This document shows, piece after piece, positions 7,389 through 13,925 of a stretch of 53,111 bases of DNA. Made by a program: the position numbers and the translations under genes. This DNA comes from an uncultured Lachnospiraceae bacterium (GTDB lineage: Bacteria > Bacillota > Clostridia > Lachnospirales > Lachnospiraceae). How positions within the stretch are numbered: position 1 is the stretch's first letter; each line of letters opens with the position of its first letter. The stretch spans positions 1 to 53,111 of the forward strand of contig CAJUIM010000005.1 in the NCBI GenBank assembly GCA_910586275.1, in the 5' to 3' direction. The notes beneath the pieces are model-generated. The model was not told the origin of the DNA, did no database searches, and saw only the letters and a program-made list of their open reading frames with translations.

Positions 7389-8387
7389 ATGTTAGGTAAA
7401 ATAGTTTTTCTGATTTGGGACAGGAAGCTGCTGGAAAAGGCTGCGCAGCGGAAACGGGACATGGGGGCTGAGGGAAGGAATGTGCATATTTGGGGCAGGC
7501 ATGTCCGGGAGGACGGAGAACTGGAAAAGGAAGGGGAGGGCTGCCGTATCGGGGAACTGGAAGAAAAGGGACTTGACTTTGACGGCAGGGACGGGGATGG
7601 CGAAGACGGGGATAAAGTAAAAAGCGTCACAGGGACAGCTTGCGGAGAGAGCGGGAAACCGCGCTGTCTGGAGGAGTACGAAAGCGACAGTACTTTGTTT
7701 GTGACGGATAAGGGAGCCATACTGCAGGAACTGAAAAGAACCGGCAGGTATGTCATTGCCTTATTGGAAGGGGAAAACGGTCAGGAGGATTTTTCGGGGG
7801 CACCGTATGCGGTTACGGATCTTGCGGAACTGTCCTTGGATTCCTTTGACAAAGCCTATCGGCGTATGGCAGGGATGCCTTGGACGGTTTTGGAGACGGA
7901 GCGATGCGTGATACGGGAAACTACGGTGGCGGATGTGGATGAGTTTTACAGAATATACGCGGAGCCTTCCATTACTTACTATATGGACAGACTCTATGAC
8001 AACCCGGAGGAGGAAAGAGCCTATGCGGAGGAATATATAAGGAAGGTGTACGGCTTTTACGGCTATGGGATGTGGAGCATTGTGCGGAAGGATAACGGGC
8101 GGGTCATAGGCCGTGCAGGCTTAAGCTGGCGGGAAGGGTTTGATTTGCCGGAGATTGGCTTTGTCATAGAAGTTCCCTGTCAGCGTATGGGATATGCTTA
8201 CGAAGTATGCAGCGCAATTGTGGAATATGGCATGGGAGAACTGGAATTTGGGGGGATACAGGCGTTGGTGGAGCCAGGCAATGCCGCTTCCATGGGTTTA
8301 TGCAGGAAACTGGGGATGGAGTGGAAAGAGACGGTGGAGAGCGGAGGGAAAATGTATGAAAGATTTGTGATTTATACAGTGTCTTAG
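7389..8387 (+). CDS. GNAT N-acetyltransferase with extra N-terminal domain
   Basis: The C-terminal half (about residues 170-330) is a RimJ/RimL-type GNAT acetyltransferase that uses acetyl-CoA: LETERCVIRETTVADVDEFY, then MWSIVRKDNGRVIGRAGLSW, a QRMGYAYEV acetyl-CoA loop and NAASMGLCRKLGM. The substrate is unknown. The N-terminal 160 residues contain a short alpha/beta segment (KIVFLIWDRKLLEKAA, later FVTDKGAILQELKRTGRYVIA) interrupted by a charged Glu/Gly/Asp-rich stretch at about residues 32-90. Similar N-terminal domains occur in other clostridial GNAT proteins, as I recall. AGGTGAAAGT precedes the start. The TAG stop is the first triplet of repeat copy C. Confidence 0.8.
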   Translation: MLGKIVFLIWDRKLLEKAAQRKRDMGAEGRNVHIWGRHVREDGELEKEGEGCRIGELEEKGLDFDGRDGDGEDGDKVKSVTGTACGESGKPRCLEEYESDSTLFVTDKGAILQELKRTGRYVIALLEGENGQEDFSGAPYAVTDLAELSLDSFDKAYRRMAGMPWTVLETERCVIRETTVADVDEFYRIYAEPSITYYMDRLYDNPEEERAYAEEYIRKVYGFYGYGMWSIVRKDNGRVIGRAGLSWREGFDLPEIGFVIEVPCQRMGYAYEVCSAIVEYGMGELEFGGIQALVEPGNAASMGLCRKLGMEWKETVESGGKMYERFVIYTVS

Positions 8388-8445
8388 AGTGTGTTTGAAA
8401 ATTGCTTTCCGGCAGATACCGGGAATGATTTTTCAAACACACTCT
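8385..8445. repeat. Stop-codon-anchored repeat, copy C (short palindromic form)
   Basis: Perfect 16-bp inverted arms (8386-8401 and 8430-8445, AGAGTGTGTTTGAAAA) enclose GCTTTCCGGCAGATACCGGGAATG with an internal CCGG...CCGG pairing. It begins on the TAG stop of the GNAT gene and lies between convergent genes, so as RNA it would act as a hairpin for both strands. Confidence 0.85.
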
Positions 8446-8489
8446 GGGACATCGTTCGACAAACAACCGGATCAATCATTAAGGCATAT

Positions 8490-9482
8490 TTATAGGCTGA
8501 TTCTGTCAATGGATTCCAGTTCCTCTTCGGTAAAATCCCTGCTTTCCAATACTTTCAGGTTATCCAGAATCTGCTGTGGCTTGGATGCGCCTATCAGCAC
8601 GCTTGTTATGACATCGTCTTTCAGCAGCCATTTCAGAGCCATCTGCGCCAGAGATTCCCCTCGGGATGCGGCAATTTCATTTAAGGCATTAATCTGTGCC
8701 AGTTTTTCGGCGGTCAGTATTTCCTGCCTCAGGAAACGCCCGTCGGTGCGGACGCGGCTGTCTTCCGGTATCCCGTTTAAATAGCGGTTTGTGAGAAGGC
8801 CCTGGGCAAGCGGGCTGAAAGTGATAATTCCCTTTTCCGTTTTCGCCGCTGCCTGCTTCAGGCCGTTATTTTCGATGGTTCGGTCAAAAATGGAATAACG
8901 GTTCTGATTGATGATAAACGGGCATTTCAGATCGCTTAAGATGGCACAGGCAGTTTCCAGCTGTTCCCCGTTATAATTGGATAGTCCTACATAAAGAGCC
9001 TTGCCGCTCTTTACTATGGTGTCCAAGGCACCCATGGTTTCTTCCAAAGGAGTGTCCGGGTCAGGCCGGTGATGATAGAAGATGTCCACATAATCCAGTC
9101 CGAGCCTTTTCAGACTTTGATTCAGGCTGGCAATTAAATATTTGCGGCTGCCCCAGTCACCGTAGGGGCCGTCCCACATAAGATATCCGGCTTTGGTGCT
9201 GACAATGATTTCATCCCGGCAGGAGCGGAAGTCTTCTTTCAGAATCCGGCCGAAATTTATTTCTGCGCTGCCTGCTTCCGGACCGTAGTTATTTGCCAGG
9301 TCAAAGTGAGTAATGCCGTGGTCAAACGCCGTATGGCACATATTTCGCATGTTTTCAAAATTGCCGGTATCTCCGAAATTGTGCCAGAGACCTAGGGAAA
9401 GGGCAGGAAGCTTAAGGCCGCTTTTGCCGCACCGGCGGTATTGCATGGTTTGGTAACGTGTATCTGACGGGGTGTAATCCAT
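8490..9482 (-). CDS. Aldo/keto reductase, YghZ (L-glyceraldehyde-3-phosphate reductase) type
   Basis: This is an NADPH-dependent cytosolic reductase of small aldehydes. The 330-residue protein follows the YghZ/Gpr subfamily closely from its N-terminus (RYQTMQYRRCGKSGLKLPAL, LSLGLWHNFGD) and has the family tetrad: Asp and Tyr in FDLANNYGP, Lys in STKAGY, His in DIFYHHRPDP. The C-terminal cofactor segment SVLIGASKPQQILDN is present. It is transcribed alone from a good promoter at 9609-9637 and converges on the GNAT gene. Detoxification of methylglyoxal-like aldehydes is a plausible role known for relatives, not shown here. Confidence 0.9.
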   Translation of the reverse strand: MDYTPSDTRYQTMQYRRCGKSGLKLPALSLGLWHNFGDTGNFENMRNMCHTAFDHGITHFDLANNYGPEAGSAEINFGRILKEDFRSCRDEIIVSTKAGYLMWDGPYGDWGSRKYLIASLNQSLKRLGLDYVDIFYHHRPDPDTPLEETMGALDTIVKSGKALYVGLSNYNGEQLETACAILSDLKCPFIINQNRYSIFDRTIENNGLKQAAAKTEKGIITFSPLAQGLLTNRYLNGIPEDSRVRTDGRFLRQEILTAEKLAQINALNEIAASRGESLAQMALKWLLKDDVITSVLIGASKPQQILDNLKVLESRDFTEEELESIDRISL

Positions 9483-9608
9483 AGATTTTTCCTCCTTCTG
9501 TCCCGGCGGTCAAGCGGGGCGGATATGCCGGTCGGGACATAATCCGGGTGCTTGAAAGACGGATGCCGGGGTGTGCTGTCTGGGTTCTGTGTATACTGTA
9601 ATATATGG

Positions 9609-9637
9609 ATTATACTAAAAGCAGGGCGGTTTTGCAA
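9609..9637 (-). promoter_or_regulatory. Promoter of the aldo/keto reductase gene
   Basis: On the minus strand TTGCAA (9632-9637) and a perfect TATAAT (9609-9614) are separated by 17 bases, 127 bases upstream of the start codon. Confidence 0.7.
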
Positions 9638-9757
9638 AGCTTTATTTTGGATATGCGGAAAATTCTCAGACTCGCTTTTGCCCGGCGGCAAACGCGGCGG
9701 GGATGATAAGGGGGCGGATGGATGTTATTTTGTTGGGCTTGGCTGTGCTGATGGGGA

Positions 9758-9786
9758 TTGATTACAAGGATGGATTAGGGTATAAT
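9758..9786 (+). promoter_or_regulatory. Promoter of the suf operon
   Basis: TTGATT (9758-9763), a 17-base spacer and a perfect TATAAT (9781-9786) lie 50 bases upstream of sufC. Confidence 0.75.
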
Positions 9787-9790
9787 CATT

Positions 9791-9804
9791 CTGAAAATAT
9801 TCAG
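9791..9804. promoter_or_regulatory. Palindrome at the suf transcription start
   Basis: CTGAA-AATA-TTCAG begins five bases after the -10 box, so it covers the predicted transcript start. The position suits a repressor operator; no regulator can be assigned. Confidence 0.35.
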
Positions 9805-9835
9805 CAGAATTTGAATAAGGAAAAGAGGATGAAAA

Positions 9836-10594
9836 ATGCTGGAAGTGCGTAATCTGACTTATGAGGTTGTGGAAAACGGGGAGAAGATCACGATAGTAAA
9901 AGATATTAATTTTGCGGTGGGAGACGGGGAAATGCTAGTCATAACCGGTCCCAACGGAGGCGGGAAGTCTACGGTGGCAAAACTTCTGATGGGGGTTTTG
10001 AAGGCTACCGGAGGCGAATTGCTGCTGGACGGAGAGGACATAAAGGATCTGAGCATAGACGAGAGGGCGAAGGCGGGAATCGGCTATGCATTTCAGCAGC
10101 CGCCCACTTTTAAGGGAATGACCATTCGGAGGCTGCTGAATCTGGCGGCAGGGGAGGAATTGCCGGAACCGGTCTGCTGTGATCTGCTGAGCAATGTGGG
10201 AATGTGCGCCCGGGAGTATCTGGACAGAGAGGTGGACGCCACACTTTCCGGCGGGGAGCGAAAAAGAGTGGAAATCGCAACAGTGCTGGCGAAAAGCCAT
10301 AAAATATGTATCTTTGACGAACCGGAAGCCGGCATAGACTTATGGAGTTTTTCCATGTTGGTGAAAGAGTTCGAAAAGATTCATGAACGGAAGAAAGAAA
10401 CACTGCTTCTGATCTCTCATCAGGAGAAAATCATCCGCATGGCGGACCGGATACTGATCATTAAGGACGGAGGGGTAAGTGCGTGCGGCAGTGCGGAGGA
10501 AATACTTCCGATGCTGTTTGACGAGGACAGGGAGTGTTCCTGCATGAACAGGAAAGGAGGACGGATGTATGGAACTGGATGCGATAACAAGTAA
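9836..10594 (+). CDS. sufC: SufC/SmsC-type Fe-S assembly ATPase
   Basis: This ABC-type cytosolic ATPase powers Fe-S cluster assembly on its SufB-like partner. The 252-residue protein has Walker A GPNGGGKST (residues 38-46), a Q-loop (YAFQQPP), signature LSGGERKRVEIA and Walker B ICIFDEPEAGID. It has no membrane partner in the window and is followed by a SufB/D-family protein, which separates it from transport ATPases. It overlaps the next gene by 26 bases. Only these two suf genes are present; no SufS, SufU or SufD is nearby, so the pair fits the minimal two-gene SUF (SMS) form described for many anaerobes. Confidence 0.9.
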   Translation: MLEVRNLTYEVVENGEKITIVKDINFAVGDGEMLVITGPNGGGKSTVAKLLMGVLKATGGELLLDGEDIKDLSIDERAKAGIGYAFQQPPTFKGMTIRRLLNLAAGEELPEPVCCDLLSNVGMCAREYLDREVDATLSGGERKRVEIATVLAKSHKICIFDEPEAGIDLWSFSMLVKEFEKIHERKKETLLLISHQEKIIRMADRILIIKDGGVSACGSAEEILPMLFDEDRECSCMNRKGGRMYGTGCDNK

Positions 10595-11492
10595 TGTGCT
10601 GGAAGCCATAGACAGCGGAGGTTTTAAACAGGAGGGAGCATATAATCTGCGTTATAACGGAACTGCCCTGTGCCACGGCGACAGTGCCCACATTAAGATA
10701 AAGAAGAAAGAGGGAAAGTCAGGCATCGATGTGTATATCAGCAGGGAGGCGCAGGGAGAACAGGTGCATATCCCGGTGGTGATCTCACAGTCCGGCATGA
10801 CCGATGTTGTCTACAATGATTTTTATATCGAAGAAGGAGCCGATGTAGTCATTGTGGCCGGCTGCGGCATTCATAACAGCGGCTGCAATGAGACGCGGCA
10901 TGACGGCGTGCATGCTTTTCATGTGGGCAGAAATGCAAAAGTGGTATATGAGGAAAAGCATTACGGGGAAGGGGAAGGAACCGGAGAGAATATACTGAAC
11001 CCGGTGACAGAGATCGATTTGGAAGAAGGAGCGGTCTTTACTTTGAATACCGCACAGATACGGGGAGTGGATTCTACGGAGCGCAGGACGGATGTGGATA
11101 TGGGGCCGGGCAGCAGGCTTTATGTGGTGGAAAAGCTGATGACCCATGACGCGCAGACGGCTGTTTCCAATATGGAAGTGCGGATGAACGGAGCCGGGAG
11201 TTCGGCGCAGATTGTTTCGCGTTCGGTGGCAAAAGGAAAGTCCCGTCAGACATTCCATCCCAATGCGGTGGGCAATGCATTGTGCAAGGCACATATCCAG
11301 TGTGATTCCATTATTATGGATGAGGCACAGGTATGCTCTATTCCCGAAATTGACGCAAGAGACATAGATGCGCAGATCATCCATGAAGCGGCAATCGGAC
11401 GGATCAATACGGAACAGCTTCTGAAACTCCGGTCGTTCGGTATGTCGGAGGAAGAGGCGGAGAATGTAATTATTGATAACTTTTTAAGGTAA
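10569..11492 (+). CDS. SufB/SufD-family Fe-S assembly scaffold, short (SmsB-like)
   Basis: This protein is the probable scaffold partner of the ATPase encoded just upstream. At 307 residues it is much shorter than canonical SufB (about 470) and consists almost wholly of the beta-helix core. The C-terminal SufB/D signature is recognisable (DEAQVCSIPEIDARDIDAQI, then HEAAIGRI and the helical LLKLRSFGMSEEEAENVII end). A Cys-rich stretch near residue 95-107 (VAGCGIHNSGCNE) and Cys in AQVCS could be ligands. GGAGG at 10556 lies inside sufC, so the genes are translationally coupled. I infer a housekeeping role in Fe-S supply for the radical SAM and ferredoxin-type enzymes of an anaerobe. Confidence 0.85.
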   Translation: MELDAITSNVLEAIDSGGFKQEGAYNLRYNGTALCHGDSAHIKIKKKEGKSGIDVYISREAQGEQVHIPVVISQSGMTDVVYNDFYIEEGADVVIVAGCGIHNSGCNETRHDGVHAFHVGRNAKVVYEEKHYGEGEGTGENILNPVTEIDLEEGAVFTLNTAQIRGVDSTERRTDVDMGPGSRLYVVEKLMTHDAQTAVSNMEVRMNGAGSSAQIVSRSVAKGKSRQTFHPNAVGNALCKAHIQCDSIIMDEAQVCSIPEIDARDIDAQIIHEAAIGRINTEQLLKLRSFGMSEEEAENVIIDNFLR

Positions 11493-11520
11493 GGGGCAGG
11501 CAGAATCACGGAGGAGAAAG

Positions 11521-12306
11521 ATGAAGGAAACGATGGGAAAAACAGTGGGGGCAGCAGGAAAAATGGCAATGGCAGCCGCAGGCAGGGGGAAGGTCTTTCT
11601 GCCGTTGCTGCTTTTGGCCTTTTTGCTGACAGGCTGCGGGCAAGGCGTAAAGGTGACGGACACAATCCGCTGGATGAACGGGACTCATGCAGTGGCAACG
11701 GCAATAAACGGCAGGGATTTTCATGTATTCGGGCTGAAATCCATAGATAATGACGCCATGCAGAAACAGCAGCAATACTTGAAGGACAGCTGGGAAGTTA
11801 CGGACCAAGCATCGGCGGAGGAAAGCCTTAGATGGCTGTATGAAGAAGGGCATCACAAAGCATATGGGAAAGAGATGGAAGTGCTGGCAGAGGCGGGGAT
11901 TGCGGAAACGGCAGAATCGGAACGGGCGGCATTTGTTTTTGAGAAATTTGAGACTACGAAAGAAGAGGCGCAGCTTTATGCAGATCTCTACGGGGCATAT
12001 GAGAAAAGCGGCGGCACCGCCATTCTTGCATGGGATTACAGCCGTGCCATGGCACTGATTGAGGACAGCTATATTGCAGGGTATTATACGGAGACGGAGG
12101 CATTGGATAAATCTCTGGAACTGGCAGGGAGGATTCAGGAAACTTATCCATCTTGGGATGCTTTTATGGAAGCCTATCTGACAGGGTATGAATATTGGTC
12201 AGGGGAAAGCAGCCAAGAGAGAAGAAAGATTTATGACGAGATCAAGGGGGCGGAACATAGCCCGTATCTTTTGGAGTGGAGCATGGCTTTGGAGAAGAGT
12301 TGGTAA
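11521..12306 (+). CDS. DUF1266 domain lipoprotein
   Basis: This 261-residue protein has a hydrophobic signal (KVFLPLLLLAFLLTGC) with a lipobox ending in C39, so it should be a lipid-anchored surface protein. The C-terminal half fits DUF1266: AWDYSRAMALIEDSYIAGYY, then SWDAFMEAYLTGYEYWSG. The function of the family is unknown. GGAGGAG directly precedes the ATG. The start at 11521 leaves a positively charged 24-residue leader before the hydrophobic core, a little long for a lipoprotein; ATG codons at residues 5, 15 and 17 are alternatives. It lies 28 bases after the suf pair and is probably co-transcribed with it. Confidence 0.75.
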   Translation: MKETMGKTVGAAGKMAMAAAGRGKVFLPLLLLAFLLTGCGQGVKVTDTIRWMNGTHAVATAINGRDFHVFGLKSIDNDAMQKQQQYLKDSWEVTDQASAEESLRWLYEEGHHKAYGKEMEVLAEAGIAETAESERAAFVFEKFETTKEEAQLYADLYGAYEKSGGTAILAWDYSRAMALIEDSYIAGYYTETEALDKSLELAGRIQETYPSWDAFMEAYLTGYEYWSGESSQERRKIYDEIKGAEHSPYLLEWSMALEKSW

Positions 12307-12310
12307 GGGA

Positions 12311-12339
12311 TTGACCGAAGGTACTCTATATGTTAAAAT
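12311..12339 (+). promoter_or_regulatory. Promoter of the HPt/HD-GYP/kinase operon
   Basis: TTGACC (12311-12316), a 17-base spacer and TAAAAT (12334-12339) lie about 100 bases upstream of the HPt gene and directly after the DUF1266 gene. Confidence 0.7.
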
Positions 12340-12439
12340 AGAATATCACTGGGTTAGTTTCGTGATTTGGTAGATAAACGGTTTGGCCACATTACATAAT
12401 CAATGGGAAACCAAGGCTAAAGAGTGGAGGTAAATGGGA

Positions 12440-12796
12440 ATGAGTATGTTGGAAGAATTGAAAGAACTTGGCGTGGACGTGGACGGCGGAATTAAACGGC
12501 TGAGCGGGAAAGAATCACTGTATGAAAGAATGATGTTTAAATTTTTAGATATGATGAAAAAGTCGGTAGTTTCCCCTGATTTTGACAATGACAATTATAT
12601 GGAAGTAATAGAAGCGGCGCATGCTTTAAAAGGGGCGGCGGGAAATCTGTCCGTGACTCCGATTTATGAAGCTTATGGAAAGATTGTGGATTTGCTGCGT
12701 ACCCAGAAACCGGACGAGGCAAGGGCGGTGCTTACGGATGTGCTGCCTATACAGGAAAAAATATTGGACTGTATAGCAAAACATGCAAATGCATAA
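12440..12796 (+). CDS. Histidine phosphotransfer (HPt) protein
   Basis: This cytosolic protein carries phosphoryl groups between receiver domains in a multistep phosphorelay. The domain is a four-helix bundle with the phospho-accepting histidine in AHALKGAAGNL (H61). An ATG six bases upstream (12434) is in frame, but GGAGG at 12426-12430 is better spaced for the ATG at 12440 (118 residues). It overlaps no gene but is 22 bases from the REC-HD-GYP gene, and the hybrid kinase follows. The hybrid kinase lacks a visible HPt domain of its own, so this protein is its natural relay partner. Confidence 0.85.
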   Translation: MSMLEELKELGVDVDGGIKRLSGKESLYERMMFKFLDMMKKSVVSPDFDNDNYMEVIEAAHALKGAAGNLSVTPIYEAYGKIVDLLRTQKPDEARAVLTDVLPIQEKILDCIAKHANA

Positions 12797-12818
12797 AGAC
12801 GACAGGGAAGAGGGCGGA

Positions 12819-13844
12819 ATGGATAAGGAAAAAACGATACTGATTGTGGATGATGTGGAAATTAACCGTATAATTCTGGCGGATATATTTGAGGAAAATT
12901 ATAATATCGTAGAAGCCAGCAGCGGATCGGAGGCTATTCAGCTGATCAACGGCAACCCGGATATTGCCGCAGTGCTTTTGGATTTGCTGATGCCAGGCGT
13001 GAGTGGGCTGGGTGTCTTGGAGGATATGAACAATACCGGGAAAATAAAGAGCATTCCGGTATTTCTCATTACAGCGGCAGAGAGTGATGCAGTGCTGATG
13101 GAGGGGTACCATCTTGGCGCGGTAGATGTTATCCGTAAACCGTTTATGACGCAGTTCCTGCAATGCAGGATCAGCAATGTGATTGAATTGTATGCCCACA
13201 GGAATGCATTGGAAGATATTGTGGCAAGGCAGGTGGCTCAGCTGAAGGAAATCAATCAGTCCATGGTTGAGACATTGGCGACTATTATTGAGTTCCGTGA
13301 CTGTGAGTCGGGGGAACATGTAAAGCGTATCGGTAAATTTACAAGGATTATGATGACGGAAGTGAGCAATGCCTATCCGGAATATTATCTGCCTAAAAAA
13401 GAGATTGACAAGATTGTGACATCATCCATACTTCATGACATCGGGAAAATATCCATACCGGACAGCATCCTTAATAAACCGGGAAGGCTGACTGCGGAAG
13501 AGTTTGACATTATGAAGCAGCATACGGTGAAAGGCTGCGAGATACTTCAGAATATTCCTGATATTATGGATAAGGGGATTTACAGTTATAGTTATGATAT
13601 ATGCAGGCATCACCATGAACGCTGGGACGGAAGGGGGTATCCGGACGGGCTGAGCGGTGATGACATTTCCATTTGGGCACAGGTTGTGGCAGTGGCTGAC
13701 GTATATGATGCCCTGACATCCGAAAGAGTTTATAAGGCAGCCTATAGCAGGGAAAAGGCTGTTGAGATGATATATAACGGAGAGTGCGGTACCTTTAATC
13801 CAAAACTGCTGAAGGTATTCAGAGGTGCCTTGGAACAGTTGTGA
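12819..13844 (+). CDS. Response regulator with HD-GYP phosphodiesterase domain (RpfG-like)
   Basis: The protein has an N-terminal receiver domain (phospho-acceptor D55 in LLDLLMPG) and a C-terminal HD-GYP domain, which in characterised members hydrolyses cyclic di-GMP. HD-GYP signatures are complete: HDIGK (H206, D207), KPGRLTAEEF, and HHERWDGRGYPDGL. The length of 341 residues matches RpfG-type regulators. The frame is open to 12783 but the ATG at 12819 follows a GAGGG and starts at the receiver fold (TILIVDDVEINR). It sits between the HPt and hybrid-kinase genes and is probably the output of their phosphorelay, affecting motility or surface attachment. Confidence 0.93.
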   Translation: MDKEKTILIVDDVEINRIILADIFEENYNIVEASSGSEAIQLINGNPDIAAVLLDLLMPGVSGLGVLEDMNNTGKIKSIPVFLITAAESDAVLMEGYHLGAVDVIRKPFMTQFLQCRISNVIELYAHRNALEDIVARQVAQLKEINQSMVETLATIIEFRDCESGEHVKRIGKFTRIMMTEVSNAYPEYYLPKKEIDKIVTSSILHDIGKISIPDSILNKPGRLTAEEFDIMKQHTVKGCEILQNIPDIMDKGIYSYSYDICRHHHERWDGRGYPDGLSGDDISIWAQVVAVADVYDALTSERVYKAAYSREKAVEMIYNGECGTFNPKLLKVFRGALEQL

Positions 13845-13925
13845 GATGGCAGCTGCAGGAAAAGACGGGACAGTGTTTTGTCTTTGCAGAAGACAGGCCA
13901 AGCGGACATGTGAGAGAATATAATT

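Larger units (their letters stand above)
9483..9835. other. Divergent intergenic region between the reductase and sufC
   Basis: This 353-base gap contains the minus-strand reductase promoter (9609-9637), the plus-strand suf promoter (9758-9786) and a small palindrome at 9791-9804. I see no gene in it. Confidence 0.6.
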
